Source: Alphaproteobacteria bacterium
GTDB lineage: Bacteria; Pseudomonadota; Alphaproteobacteria; RS24
NCBI GenBank assembly: GCA_022426245.1
Contig: JAKMDW010000009.1
Coordinates: forward strand, 1 to 33,862
Reading direction: 5' to 3'
DNA length: 33,862 nt
Shown piece after piece: positions 1 through 8,267 of the stretch (within the stretch, counting starts at the first letter, position 1; each line of letters opens with the position of its first letter). The notes below the pieces were generated by a model, which was not told the DNA's origin, ran no database searches, and worked only from the letters and a program-made list of their open reading frames with translations. A program made the translations under genes and the position numbers.

Positions 1-296
1 ATGGCAGGAACATCACTGTCGCCAATCTCACGCGCATAACCTTCGGTTGTGCTGGTTAGGCCTTCATTAGTAGTGCTATGCGACACAAAACCCGCACCAC
101 CATAGACATAAGTGAAAGTGCCGAGGAGGTCGGCGCGTGATTGCTGTGGCCAATCCTCATAGGCCATATTGTCTTGCGCATTGGCCGTGTTGATAACCAA
201 TGAGGTTAGGCCAAGGACCAGCAAGGAAAGAACCGCCAGTACCCATGGGCGCAGGGGCATAAAACGGCGGAATGTGTAAGAATAACGGCGATGCAT
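1..296 (-). CDS. Exported protein of unknown function, 5' part (runs off the window)
   Basis: Missing from the ORF track because it has no stop inside the window. On the minus strand an ATG at 296 opens a frame that stays open to base 1 (98 codons). The start is preceded by a strong AAGGAGGAG ribosome site. The N-terminus has Arg-rich residues (MHRRYSYTFRRF), a long hydrophobic stretch (LAVLSLLVLGLTSLVI) and an AlaXAla-like end (NTANA), so it is most likely a Sec signal peptide or membrane anchor. The following part (GTFTYVYGGAGFVSHST) is not a family I recognise. It is divergent from the SDR/folB pair. Confidence 0.7.
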   Translation of the reverse strand, partial: MHRRYSYTFRRFMPLRPWVLAVLSLLVLGLTSLVINTANAQDNMAYEDWPQQSRADLLGTFTYVYGGAGFVSHSTTNEGLTSTTEGYAREIGDSDVPA

Positions 297-395
297 GGAT
301 CTCCTCCTTTTTCTTATTCTTCATGATCCTTTCCTACCGCTCAGAAATTAAAAAACGGTTAGGGTCGCTTCCCAAAAACTGCTACATGGTGGGGC

Positions 396-1178
396 ATGGC
401 GGAGACACACCACAAGACTGTTCTCATTACCGGAGCTGGTAAACGCATTGGCCGCGCTCTGGCTGAGGCGTTAGCCGCCGATGGCTGGGCCATTGCGGCG
501 CATTATGCCGGCTCAAAATCCGAAGCCGAGGCGCTGGTTGCCGACATTACCGATAAAGGCGGCAAAGCCGTGGCTTTGCAGGCCGATTTGCGAGATGCCG
601 CCGCCGTTGAGACACTGGTGACAGATGCCGCCGCCGCATTGGGGCCGCTCAGCGCGCTTATCAATAATGCCTCAACTTTTGAGCGCGACACGGCGCATAC
701 GCTGACCGCCGAAAGCTGGGACACACATATTAATGCCAATTTGCGCGCGCCCGCTTTGTTGATGCGCGATTTTGCCAATCAAACCGCGCTGCAAAATGAC
801 GGCCTTGCCGATTCTTGCATCATCAATATCACCGACCAGCGCGTTGATCGGCTAACCCCTGATTTCACCAGCTATACGGTTTCCAAAACCGGCCTCGCGA
901 CGCTGACTGAGACATTCGCGCAAGCCCTCGCGCCGCAACATATTCGCGTCAATGCCATTGCCCCCGGACCGACCCTACCCAATCCGCGGCAAGCGCAGGC
1001 CGAGTTCGACAAGCAAGCGCGCCTTGTGCCATTAGGGCATGGCGCGACACCTGACGATATTGTCGCTGCCGCGCGGTATATTTTGACGGCGCGCGCCATG
1101 ACAGGACAGACCATCATGCAAGATGGCGGCCAGCATTTGGCCTGGCAAACCCCAGATGTGGTTGAGGTAAAAGAGTAA
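396..1178 (+). CDS. SDR-family oxidoreductase, probably pteridine-reductase/FolM-like
   Basis: A 260-residue classical short-chain dehydrogenase with an NAD(P)-binding Rossmann fold. The cofactor motif TGAGKRIG is at residues 12-19, NNAS at 90-93, and the catalytic YxxxK is Y160/K164 (SYTVSKTG). The KR in the glycine motif and the Arg-rich context suggest NADPH preference (inference). Its stop overlaps the start of folB by one base (TAATG), so the two are translationally coupled. This placement supports a role in dihydropterin reduction, as for FolM/pteridine reductases, but a general 3-oxoacyl or sugar SDR cannot be excluded. Confidence 0.85.
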   Translation: MAETHHKTVLITGAGKRIGRALAEALAADGWAIAAHYAGSKSEAEALVADITDKGGKAVALQADLRDAAAVETLVTDAAAALGPLSALINNASTFERDTAHTLTAESWDTHINANLRAPALLMRDFANQTALQNDGLADSCIINITDQRVDRLTPDFTSYTVSKTGLATLTETFAQALAPQHIRVNAIAPGPTLPNPRQAQAEFDKQARLVPLGHGATPDDIVAAARYILTARAMTGQTIMQDGGQHLAWQTPDVVEVKE

Positions 1179-1594
1179 TGAACCAGCAAACACCCAATCA
1201 TCGACCGGACTTCGCCAGCGCGACGCGCGGTCTGCGCCAGGTTTTCGTCAATCGTCTGGCTGTGCAGGCCAGCATCGGTATTCACCCGCATGAACGAGAA
1301 GCGGAGCAGACCATCTGGCTGACCATTGATGCCGGCGTGATAGAAGATGCGCATGATGCGGGCGATACACCCGAAAACATTGGCGACGTTGTGTGCTATG
1401 AGAATATATGCAAAACCGTCACCGCACTGGCCCAGCACGAGCATATTGATTTGGTCGAAACGCTGGCTGAACGGATCGCTGACCGGCTGATGCAGGACAT
1501 GCGCATTACCCAAATTCGTGTGCAAATTGAAAAGCCTGAGGCAATTGCTGGGGCGACGTCGGTCGGAATTGCAATTTCTCGGCTGCGGGGCTGA
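1178..1594 (+). CDS. folB: Dihydroneopterin aldolase
   Basis: A 138-residue FolB-family protein (usual length about 120). It cleaves dihydroneopterin to 6-hydroxymethyl-dihydropterin and glycolaldehyde in folate synthesis. The typical opening is visible (VNRLAVQASIGIHPHEREAEQ), with the conserved ER pair around residues 40-41. The VxIEKPEAI stretch near the C-terminus carries the family's conserved lysine. The N-terminus is about 20 residues longer than usual. It overlaps the SDR stop by one base, which supports a two-gene pterin operon. Cytosolic. Confidence 0.88.
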   Translation: MNQQTPNHRPDFASATRGLRQVFVNRLAVQASIGIHPHEREAEQTIWLTIDAGVIEDAHDAGDTPENIGDVVCYENICKTVTALAQHEHIDLVETLAERIADRLMQDMRITQIRVQIEKPEAIAGATSVGIAISRLRG

Positions 1595-1999
1595 CTTCAA
1601 AGCGCAGAATATCCCACTTTTCAGCCCTTTTTGGCAGCCCCTGGACGGCAAAACACCCAATAAGATACTGATTGAATTGAGAAAATCGTAAGACGCGAGT
1701 AATTCACACGCGCCTGCACAAATTTTTCATTCTTGTAAAGCCCAAAAATTCATTCAAAAAAATATTTTTTTGACCCGCTTGATTTTGTTTTTATCAATAA
1801 ATTCGGTAACTTAACAATATTGCCTATTTTTTAAGCAATGGGTTTGGAGGCTATATAAATCAATAGCTTGACCCCGTATCGGTAATTTTCTTCACATGTT
1901 TATCCACAGGAGTAGTGAATTAAATTTAGGCCAGAAATTCACCCTAATTCGAACAAATTCGTTAAACTGCGAGACGATTATGGACGGAAAACGAAATAC
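1595..1999. other. AT-rich intergenic region, 405 bp, with a DnaA-box match
   Basis: No gene is visible. The stretch is clearly more AT-rich than its surroundings (A/T runs around 1750-1850). It carries one perfect DnaA-box sequence TTATCCACA at 1900-1908, AT-rich promoter-like segments (TTGACC near 1770, TATATAAAT near 1852), and a direct repeat of AATTCG just before uvrC. It presumably holds the uvrC promoter; I cannot pinpoint it. Confidence 0.5.
1900..1908 (+). promoter_or_regulatory. Perfect DnaA-box sequence
   Basis: TTATCCACA matches the strong DnaA-box consensus exactly, inside an AT-rich intergenic region upstream of uvrC. A single box suggests DnaA titration or regulation at most. 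No cluster of boxes is seen, so I do not call an origin. Confidence 0.35.
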
Positions 2000-3892
2000 G
2001 TGAAAGACAGCCCGACAGATGCGGCCTCAGAAGTGCAAAACGAGCCGGTTGAAAAAACCGGCCGCGCTCTGATTGAAGCCAAAGTGGCAACGCTGCCCAG
2101 TGCGCCGGGCGTATATCGCATGCTCGATGCGGAAGGTAATGCGCTTTATGTCGGCAAGGCGAAGAACCTAAAAGCCAGGGTGCGTTCTTACGCGCGCCCG
2201 ACCGGTCACAATAATCGTATCTCGCGCATGATTGACGCGACCCGCGATATGGAATTTATCCGCACGGAAACCGAGACCGATGCGCTGCTGCTGGAAGCCA
2301 ATCTGATTAAGAGAATGAAGCCCCGTTATAATGTGCTGCTGCGCGACGATAAAAGTTTTCCATATATTCTGCTCGCTGAAGATCATGAGGTCGCCCAGCT
2401 TTATAAACATCGCGGCGCCCGCAAACGCCCGGGGGCTTATTTTGGCCCCTTCGCCTCAGCCGGCGCAGTCAATCGTTCGCTGAATACATTGCAGCGCGCT
2501 TTTTTGCTGCGCTCTTGTTCGGACAGTGTTTACGAAAGCCGCTCGCGGCCCTGCCTGCTCTATCAAATCAAACGCTGCAGCGCGCCCTGCACCGGCGAAA
2601 TATCGAGAGATGATTATAAAGAATTGGTTGAGGAGGCGCGCGATTTCCTGAACGGCAAAAGCCGCCAAGTGCAAGAAGCGCTATTGGAGAAAATGCAAAC
2701 AGCCAGCGCGGCGACAGATTTTGAAGCCGCCGCCGCGGCGCGCGACCGCATTCGCGCCCTAACCTATGTGCAGCAAGATAGCGGCATCAATCCGGGCGAC
2801 ATTACCGAGGCCGATGTGATTGCGATTGAGAAACAAGGCGGTCAGTCTTGCGTGCAAGTGTTCTTTTTCCGCGCCGGTCAAAACCTCGGCAATAAGGCTT
2901 ACTTCCCGCGCCATGAGCGCGACCAAGCCGAGCCGGAGATTTTGGAAGCCTTTATCGGGCAGTTTTATGAAAGCCGGCCGGTGCCGCGCGAGATTTTTGT
3001 CAATCATGCACTTGATGGTGCCGCGCTTATCGGTGAGGCGCTGAGCACACGCATGGGGCATAATGTGAAACTGCACAAACCCCAGCGCGGCGATAAAATG
3101 GGGTTGATGCGCCATGCCGAACAAAATGCCAAAGAGGCATTGGCGCGCCATGTGTCAGAGAGCGCGAGCCAACGCAAATTATTGCGGGGCGTCGCTGAAG
3201 CCTTTGGCCTCGACACTGCGCCCGACCGAATTGAGGTTTTTGACAATTCACATTTGCAAGGCACCAATCAATTGGGTGGCATGATCGTCGCCGGCCCTGA
3301 CGGGTTTATGAAAAATCAATATCGCAAATTCAACATCAAGGATGAGACGACGCAGCCCGGCGATGACTACGCCATGATGCGCGAGGTCTTTACCCGCCGC
3401 TATGGCCGTTTAGCGCGCGAGGAAAATCGCGACAGCGCGGCCTGGCCGGATTTGGTGCTGGTTGATGGCGGGCGTGGACAGCTGAATATAGCCCGCGAGG
3501 TGATGGTCGAATTGGGGCTGGAAGATGTGCCGCTGGTCGGCATTGCCAAAGGCCCCGACCGTGACGCAGGGCGTGAACGCTTTTTCATGCAAGGGCGCGC
3601 CGATTTTATGATGCCGCATAATTCGCCGGTGCTTTATTATCTGCAACGTCTGCGTGACGAAGCGCACCGCTTTGCCATTGGCAGTCACCGCGCCCGACGC
3701 AGCGCCGATATTCGTAAAAACCCCCTGGACGGCATTGATGGCATTGGCGCGGCGCGCAAACGTGCCCTGCTGCACCATTTCGGCTCAGGCCGCGCCGTTG
3801 GCCGCGCCGCATTATCGGAATTGGAAAAAGTTGAAGGAATTAGTGCAAAAATTGCGCAACGCATATACAACCATTTCAACAGTAACGACTAG
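2000..3892 (+). CDS. uvrC: Excinuclease ABC subunit C
   Basis: A 630-residue UvrC, full length for the family, the dual-incision nuclease of nucleotide excision repair. In order: GIY-YIG nuclease domain from about residue 33 ([30 protein letters not shown]); Cys-rich segment ([13 protein letters not shown]); UvrB-binding UVR motif ([17 protein letters not shown]); RNase-H-like endonuclease domain with DNSHLQG and [10 protein letters not shown]; and C-terminal helix-hairpin-helix repeats ([34 protein letters not shown]). The start is GTG at 2000. The ATG at 1980 is out of frame and no upstream in-frame ATG fits better. It runs directly into pgsA. Confidence 0.95.
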   Translation: MKDSPTDAASEVQNEPVEKTGRALIEAKVATLPSAPGVYRMLDAEGNALYVGKAKNLKARVRSYARPTGHNNRISRMIDATRDMEFIRTETETDALLLEANLIKRMKPRYNVLLRDDKSFPYILLAEDHEVAQLYKHRGARKRPGAYFGPFASAGAVNRSLNTLQRAFLLRSCSDSVYESRSRPCLLYQIKRCSAPCTGEISRDDYKELVEEARDFLNGKSRQVQEALLEKMQTASAATDFEAAAAARDRIRALTYVQQDSGINPGDITEADVIAIEKQGGQSCVQVFFFRAGQNLGNKAYFPRHERDQAEPEILEAFIGQFYESRPVPREIFVNHALDGAALIGEALSTRMGHNVKLHKPQRGDKMGLMRHAEQNAKEALARHVSESASQRKLLRGVAEAFGLDTAPDRIEVFDNSHLQGTNQLGGMIVAGPDGFMKNQYRKFNIKDETTQPGDDYAMMREVFTRRYGRLAREENRDSAAWPDLVLVDGGRGQLNIAREVMVELGLEDVPLVGIAKGPDRDAGRERFFMQGRADFMMPHNSPVLYYLQRLRDEAHRFAIGSHRARRSADIRKNPLDGIDGIGAARKRALLHHFGSGRAVGRAALSELEKVEGISAKIAQRIYNHFNSND

Positions 3893-3903
3893 TGAAGGCA
3901 CTC

Positions 3904-4467
3904 ATGCAGCACTTGCCCAATATATTGACGCTTTTGCGTATTCTTTTAATCCCGGGAATTTACTTGGCGTTTTTCGTGCCCGGCGCAGTGGGAGACGCTT
4001 TGGCGCTTTTGCTTTTCTCAATTGCCGGTTTTACCGATTTTTTTGATGGCTGGCTGGCGCGCAAATATGAAGTGCAATCCGGCTTTGGTCGCATGCTCGA
4101 CCCGATTGCCGATAAGCTGATGGTCGCCACCTGCCTGCTCTTGCTGGTCGGCTATGACATTATCGTCGATTTCCATATCATTGCTGCGTTGATTATTTTG
4201 TGCCGCGAAATACTGGTCTCGGGCTTGCGCGAATATCTTATGGAGCTGCATGTTGCCCTGCCGGTCTCGACACTGGCAAAATATAAAACCGCCATTCAGA
4301 TGATTGCCATCGGCTTTTTATTGATTGATGAAACAGGGCGTCTGATTTTGACCCATGCACCTGAAATCGGGCTTGGCCTCTTATGGCTGGCCGCCGGTCT
4401 GACGCTGATTACCGGCTATGATTATGTGCGTCAGGGCATGAAACACGCCAAATGGAGCGACCTATAA
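3904..4467 (+). CDS. pgsA: CDP-diacylglycerol--glycerol-3-phosphate 3-phosphatidyltransferase
   Basis: An integral membrane enzyme that makes phosphatidylglycerol phosphate from CDP-diacylglycerol. The CDP-alcohol phosphotransferase signature D-G-x2-A-R-x8-G-x3-D-x3-D is intact (DGWLARKYEVQSGFGRMLDPIAD). Several hydrophobic segments fit a polytopic protein. The track starts it at GTG 3892, overlapping the uvrC stop. I prefer ATG 3904: AAGG sits 5 nt upstream, and the resulting N-terminus (MQHLPNILTLLRI) matches the usual PgsA beginning. It is coupled downstream to the chorismate mutase by TAATG. Confidence 0.92.
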   Translation: MQHLPNILTLLRILLIPGIYLAFFVPGAVGDALALLLFSIAGFTDFFDGWLARKYEVQSGFGRMLDPIADKLMVATCLLLLVGYDIIVDFHIIAALIILCREILVSGLREYLMELHVALPVSTLAKYKTAIQMIAIGFLLIDETGRLILTHAPEIGLGLLWLAAGLTLITGYDYVRQGMKHAKWSDL

Positions 4468-4766
4468 TGTCTGAGCGCGCGCCCCTACCTTGCCCTGAAA
4501 TGCAAGATATTCGCGAGCAGATTGATACGCTGGATAAGCGTCTGGTCGAACTGCTGGCGGCGCGACAAAAGCTGATTGCGGCCGCCGGTAAAGTAAAGCC
4601 AAGCCGCGACACGGTGCGCGATGAAGCGCGCATTGAAGAGGTGATTGCTCTGGTCTTGGCCGAAGCGAATGCCGCCGGACTGGCAGCCGAAATCGCCGAA
4701 CCGGTATGGCGACAGCTTATCGAAAGCTCAATCGCCTATGAATATGGCGTGTTTGATAAACGCTAA
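4467..4766 (+). CDS. Chorismate mutase, AroQ type
   Basis: A 99-residue all-helical AroQ-class chorismate mutase domain that converts chorismate to prephenate for Phe/Tyr synthesis. The family pattern is seen in IREQIDTLDKRLVELLAARQKLIAAAGKVK, followed by the second and third helices ending ESSIAYEYGVF. The track start at 4452 lies inside pgsA. The ATG at 4467 overlaps the pgsA stop (TAATG) and is the better choice. An isochorismate-pyruvate lyase (PchB-like) activity cannot be excluded by sequence, but no siderophore genes are nearby. Confidence 0.85.
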   Translation: MSERAPLPCPEMQDIREQIDTLDKRLVELLAARQKLIAAAGKVKPSRDTVRDEARIEEVIALVLAEANAAGLAAEIAEPVWRQLIESSIAYEYGVFDKR

Positions 4767-4783
4767 TTGAGGTTATAAAAAAA

Positions 4784-5104
4784 CTAGAATTGTTTTTCCG
4801 GCACATCGACGGTCAGGCCGTCCAGCGCGTCGGAGATTTTAATCTGACAGGACAAGCGGCTATTGTCTTTTACCTCAAAGGCGAAATCCAGCATGTCGCT
4901 TTCCATCTCAGTACGCTCGCCCGTGGCAGCTTGCCAATCCTCACGCACATAGATGTGACAAGTGGCACACGCACACGCGCCGCCGCAATCAGCGTCGATA
5001 CCATTGACTGAATTCTTAATGGCAACCTCCATCAGGGTCATGCCATCATTGCCTTCGCAAATTGTTTCTGAACCATCGGAACCGACGAATGTCACTTTAG
5101 TCAT
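4784..5104 (-). CDS. [2Fe-2S] ferredoxin, adrenodoxin/FdxB type
   Basis: A 106-residue soluble electron carrier. Cluster ligands follow the adrenodoxin pattern C40-x5-C46-x2-C49-x36-C86 (CGGACACATC then LSCQ), with an extra Cys at 44. The track ORF begins 60 codons too early. ATG 5104 has GGGAG 9 nt upstream and gives the standard [11 protein letters not shown] start. Partners in this class are cytochrome P450s or Fe-S cluster assembly; neither is in the window. Its promoter shows a striking inverted repeat (listed separately). It is convergent with the chorismate mutase gene. Confidence 0.92.
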   Translation of the reverse strand: MTKVTFVGSDGSETICEGNDGMTLMEVAIKNSVNGIDADCGGACACATCHIYVREDWQAATGERTEMESDMLDFAFEVKDNSRLSCQIKISDALDGLTVDVPEKQF

Positions 5105-5113
5105 AAATATCTC

Positions 5114-5145
5114 CCAAATTTCCCAAAGACTATACGGAAATTTGG
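5114..5145 (-). promoter_or_regulatory. Perfect 10-bp inverted repeat around the -10 of the ferredoxin promoter
   Basis: CCAAATTTCC (5114-5123) and GGAAATTTGG (5136-5145) are perfect inverted copies separated by 12 nt. On the minus strand the spacer contains TATAGT (5134-5129), and 16 nt further upstream lies TTGCCC (5156-5151), together a plausible sigma-70 promoter. The geometry fits a dimeric repressor operator. Transcription would start inside the proximal arm, so a full RNA hairpin is less likely. Confidence 0.55.
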
Positions 5146-5204
5146 CTTGAGGGCAAGCGTTGCGACGCGGCATAATGACATATAGCTGACCCTCAAAGGA
5201 CGAT

Positions 5205-6197
5205 ATGACAATAAGCAGAAAACTGACCATTCGCGCCGAAAGCTGGCCGTTAAAACACCGCTTTTCCATCGCGCGCGGTAGCAAGATCAGCGCCGATGTT
5301 TTGGCTGTTGAATTAACCTCCGGCGATGCGGTCGGGCGGGGCGAGGCTGTGCCCTATCGGCGTTATGGCGAGAGCATGGAAACCGTCACTGCAGCCGTTG
5401 AAAGCATTCAAACCGCTCTGGAAAATGGCCTGGACCGCGCGTCATTGCTTGATGCCCTGCTGCCCGGCGCAGCCCGCAATGCCATTGATTGCGCCCTGTG
5501 GGATTTGGAAGCCAAACAACAAAACACCAGCGCCGCTAAGCTATCGGGCATTCAGCCCAAGCCGATACAAACCGCCTTTACCGTGGTGATAGATGATGCC
5601 GATAAAATGGCGGCTCAAGCCGAGAGGGCGCAAGCCTATCCGCTATTGAAAATCAAATTGGGCGGACGCGACGGCGTGATGGCCGATATGTCACGTCTCG
5701 CCGCCGTGGCCGAGGCGCGCCCCGATGCACAGCTTATCGTTGACAGCAATGAGGGTTGGCAAATCGATGAGCTGGCGCGCTATGCCGATCTGCTGGGGCG
5801 TTATGGCGTGATATTTTTCGAGCAGCCCGTGCCGCAAGCGCAAGAGGCCGGATTGGCCGATATCGACTTGCCTTTTTGCGCCGATGAAAGCGTGCATGAT
5901 CGTGGTTCGCTGATCGCCCTGCCGCGCGCTTATGATTGGGTCAATTTGAAGCTCGACAAAACCGGTGGCCTGACCGAGGCACTGGCCTGCGCCGCCGCTG
6001 CAAAAGCCGATAACCGCAAAATCATGGTTGGCTGCATGGTTGCGACCTCACTGTCTATGGCACCTGCCATGCTATTGGCGCAACACGCCGATATGGTTGA
6101 TTTGGATGGGCCGCTTTGGCTGGCCGAGGATTGCCCACATGGCCTGCGTTATGATGGCGCGACCATTCACCCACCAAGTGCCGCGCTTTGGGGATAG
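5205..6197 (+). CDS. Dipeptide epimerase, enolase superfamily (L-Ala-D/L-Glu epimerase type)
   Basis: A 330-residue muconate-lactonizing-enzyme subgroup protein. It likely epimerises L-Ala-D-Glu or related dipeptides released from murein. Superfamily residues are visible: KxK base pair (LLKIKLGG), metal-ligand Asp (IVDSNEGW), metal-ligand Glu (EQPV), third ligand (CADES), second-face Lys (NLKLDKTGG), and the DLDGPLWL stretch characteristic of dipeptide epimerases. The start ATG 5205 is preceded by AAAGGACGAT. It is divergent from the ferredoxin gene. Exact dipeptide specificity is inference. Confidence 0.85.
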   Translation: MTISRKLTIRAESWPLKHRFSIARGSKISADVLAVELTSGDAVGRGEAVPYRRYGESMETVTAAVESIQTALENGLDRASLLDALLPGAARNAIDCALWDLEAKQQNTSAAKLSGIQPKPIQTAFTVVIDDADKMAAQAERAQAYPLLKIKLGGRDGVMADMSRLAAVAEARPDAQLIVDSNEGWQIDELARYADLLGRYGVIFFEQPVPQAQEAGLADIDLPFCADESVHDRGSLIALPRAYDWVNLKLDKTGGLTEALACAAAAKADNRKIMVGCMVATSLSMAPAMLLAQHADMVDLDGPLWLAEDCPHGLRYDGATIHPPSAALWG

Positions 6198-6267
6198 CCT
6201 CATTGGCTCAAGTCTATTTCCCCTTCCCCCCATTATTTGAGATGCCGAGCCGTGTCGGTGGGATTAC

Positions 6268-6302
6268 TTGACTCCCCTTTATTTAGTTGATAATGATTAT
6301 TA
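6268..6302 (+). promoter_or_regulatory. Fur-type box overlapping a sigma-70-like promoter
   Basis: TGATAAT-G-ATTATTA at 6288-6302 matches the 7-1-7 Fur operator (TGATAAT-G-ATTATCA) at 14 of 15 positions. It covers a -10-like GATAAT (6289-6294), and TTGACT (6268-6273) lies upstream as a -35. This is the classic layout of an iron-repressed promoter. What follows is only a short Arg-rich ORF, so the original target may be lost. Confidence 0.55.
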
Positions 6303-6327
6303 GTTGCATAAATAAGGACTATCCGCC

Positions 6328-6495
6328 ATGACCCGCCTTCACGGAACCAAGACCAACACCTTGCAGCATATGCGCCACGCCCGCAGTGCCAAAATTGTGC
6401 GGCTGCCGACGCGACCGCTAAACGCTGCGCAGCCCCGCCGATGGCGCGGCACGGCGCGCATATTGCCATTTACCAGATCGCGCGCCGGAGGTTGA
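6328..6495 (+). CDS. Short Arg-rich ORF of doubtful coding status, downstream of the Fur-type box
   Basis: An ATG at 6328 opens 55 codons (MTRLHGTKTNTLQHMRHARS...) with AAGGA about 12 nt upstream. The product is very basic with no recognisable domain. A different frame carries a more protein-like tail just after it (APEVDKAMTDGYLVMGTRHGL, ending at a TAA near 6570). The stretch may therefore be a frameshifted remnant of one iron-regulated gene. I cannot name the family. Confidence 0.25.
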   Translation: MTRLHGTKTNTLQHMRHARSAKIVRLPTRPLNAAQPRRWRGTARILPFTRSRAGG

Positions 6496-6641
6496 TAAGG
6501 CAATGACTGATGGCTATCTCGTGATGGGCACCCGGCACGGTTTATCCGCGCCAAAGGCACATAAATAATGCATCACAATAATTTGGCACTTACCATGCCA
6601 ATTTTTAGTTACTTCGCAAAAAAATAAGTTACAATGGCGTC

Positions 6642-6873
6642 ATGATTGACTGGCAGAACCCAAAATACCCAGACCTGCCCGACCTCCGCATGGCGGTTTT
6701 CGAGGCCGGTGAAAAACCCGACGACATGCCTTCGCTGGTGCTGTGTCATGGCTGGCCCGAACTTGCTTATAGCTGGCGCATTTACTCGACGCCTATGGCA
6801 TTAGACACAAAACGAGCAGCCGGAAAAACTGGCCGCTTAGATCACCGATTGGGTGATGCGACGGTTTGCTTAA
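6642..6873 (+). pseudogene. Epoxide-hydrolase-like alpha/beta hydrolase relic, only the two ends remain
   Basis: The first 50 or so codons read like an alpha/beta hydrolase of the epoxide hydrolase group (IDWQNPKYPDLPDLRMAVFEAG, then VLCHGWPELAYSWR with the HGxP oxyanion motif). The nucleophile-Asp region that should follow is absent. About 20 codons in the +1 frame, ending TAA at 6871-6873, read H-stop-TQNEQPEKLAA-stop-ITDWVMRRFA. This resembles the family's C-terminal HWxQxExPE segment with the catalytic His. The first stop is explained by TGG to TAG, the second by TTG to TAG. So the gene has lost roughly 200 or more codons and carries a frame change and two nonsense codons. Confidence 0.7.
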
Positions 6874-6889
6874 AAACGTCGCCTAAGCC

Positions 6890-6918
6890 TTGAGACAAAC
6901 CGCACAGCCTCTTATAGT
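6890..6918 (+). promoter_or_regulatory. Sigma-70-type promoter for the glycosyltransferase operon
   Basis: TTGAGA (6890-6895) and TATAGT (6913-6918) are separated by exactly 17 nt and lie about 35 nt before the chosen start codon. This is a good housekeeping promoter match. Confidence 0.55.
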
Positions 6919-6953
6919 CGCGCCAAAGTTGAATCCATATGTTTGGGGATTTT

Positions 6954-8264
6954 ATGAACCGTCCAGAAACCCATATCGGTGATGCCGGTGCCTTGCCGAT
7001 TGAGGCAATTAAGGGTGATGCGCCGCTGCGCATTTTGCTGCCATCCTATCGTTCTGACCCGCACACTGGCGGTCAGGGCATTTATATGCGTCTGATTTCA
7101 AAAGCGCTGGTTGATCTTGGCCATCATGTCGATGTCATTTCCGGCCCGCCCTATCCGATTTTAGATGCGCGTGTCGGGCTGATTAAGCTGCCCTCGCTCG
7201 ATATGTATGCGCGCGAAAACCCGATTGCCTGCCTCAATCGAGAAATTATGGCGAATAAAACCGACCTGTTTGAATGGTGGAGCCATAATTGGGGCGGTTT
7301 TCCCGAACCCTATACTTTCGGCGTTCGCATGGCCGATTATATGCGCGATAAAATCGACCAATATGACATCATGCACGACAACCAGACGCTGTGTTACGGC
7401 ATGCTTGATGTGCGCGATATGGGCCTGCCCGTCGTCGGCACGATTCATCACCCGATTACCATGGATAAGCGCATTGATATCGCCCATGCGAAATGGCCGC
7501 ATATGAAGTTTCTCAAATGGCGCTGGTATTCATTTTTGAATATGCAAATCAAAGTAGCGCGCCAGCTTGACCCGCTAATCGTCGTATCCGACAGCACCAA
7601 GCGCGATGTGGAAAAGGATTTCGGGGTTAACCCATCCAAAATGGTGCGTATCCATCACGGCATTGACCATGAGCTTTTCCAACCGCAACCACATATCACC
7701 CGCAAGACCAATCGCCTGATGGTAACGGCCAGTGCCGATGTGCCACTGAAAGGGTTGATTTATCTGATCGAGGCCTATGCCTCCCTGATCGCCGCGCATC
7801 CTGATTTGGAATTGCTGGTCGTTGGCCGCTTGCGCGAGGGTCAGACAATGAACTTGCTGAATAAGCTCGGCATTCGTGACCGCGTGAAATTTGTCTCCGG
7901 CCTGACCAGCGAGGATATTCGCGACCTCTATGCCGAGGCAACCATTGCTGTCTCGCCATCTGTCTATGAAGGCTTCGGCTTCCCCGCCGGCGAGGCCTTG
8001 TCGTGCGGCGTGCCGACCATTGCCACTGATGGCGGCTCTCTGCCCGAAGTGGTCGGTGATGCCGGTATTGTTGTGCCCCATTCCAACCCACCGGCTTTGG
8101 CCGAAGCGATTGATGCTTTGCTGAAAGACCCGGCACGGCGCGAGGCCATGTCGGTGAAAGCGCGCCAGCATATTCTCGACAATTTTAAATGGGAGCGTTG
8201 CGCGCGCAATGTCGTCGCGCTGTATCGCCAAACGCTGGCAGCGCATCACGGGATATCGCTGTAA
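6954..8264 (+). CDS. Glycosyltransferase family 4 (GT-B fold)
   Basis: A 436-residue retaining GT4-type enzyme. The N-terminal Rossmann half begins RILLPSYRSDPHTGGQGIYMRLISKAL with the usual GGxxxY-type loop. The C-terminal nucleotide-sugar-binding half has VSPSVYEGFGFPAGEALSCGVP, the EX7E motif, and TDGGSLPEV. The track starts at ATG 6939. ATG 6954 has GGGGA at the right distance and is preferred. It is first gene of an operon with a methyltransferase (3-nt gap) and a toroid protein. Sugar donor and acceptor are not predictable. There is no membrane segment, so it acts at the cytosolic face. Confidence 0.88.
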   Translation: MNRPETHIGDAGALPIEAIKGDAPLRILLPSYRSDPHTGGQGIYMRLISKALVDLGHHVDVISGPPYPILDARVGLIKLPSLDMYARENPIACLNREIMANKTDLFEWWSHNWGGFPEPYTFGVRMADYMRDKIDQYDIMHDNQTLCYGMLDVRDMGLPVVGTIHHPITMDKRIDIAHAKWPHMKFLKWRWYSFLNMQIKVARQLDPLIVVSDSTKRDVEKDFGVNPSKMVRIHHGIDHELFQPQPHITRKTNRLMVTASADVPLKGLIYLIEAYASLIAAHPDLELLVVGRLREGQTMNLLNKLGIRDRVKFVSGLTSEDIRDLYAEATIAVSPSVYEGFGFPAGEALSCGVPTIATDGGSLPEVVGDAGIVVPHSNPPALAEAIDALLKDPARREAMSVKARQHILDNFKWERCARNVVALYRQTLAAHHGISL

Positions 8265-8267
8265 ATT

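Larger units (their letters stand above)
6198..6641. other. Intergenic/decay region after the dipeptide epimerase
   Basis: Holds the Fur-type box and promoter, the 55-codon ORF and its possible out-of-frame tail, then an AT-rich leader. That leader ends in TACAAT shortly before the ATG of the hydrolase relic at 6642. No intact gene of normal size is visible on either strand; the minus ORFs 6233-6469 and 6339-6560 look like shadows. Confidence 0.5.

Noticed and set aside
872-1660. 262-codon minus-strand ORF
   Set aside because: Antisense across the SDR gene and folB; no family features.
1930-1975. LexA box before uvrC
   Set aside because: The alphaproteobacterial GTTC-N7-GTTC pattern is not met; only a direct repeat of AATTCG is seen.
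1600-2000. Chromosome replication origin
   Set aside because: Only one DnaA box is visible and no dnaA, hemE, parA or other typical origin neighbours are in the window.
3654-4046. 130-codon plus-strand ORF spanning the uvrC/pgsA junction
   Set aside because: Out of frame with both genes, which have clear motifs; no domain.
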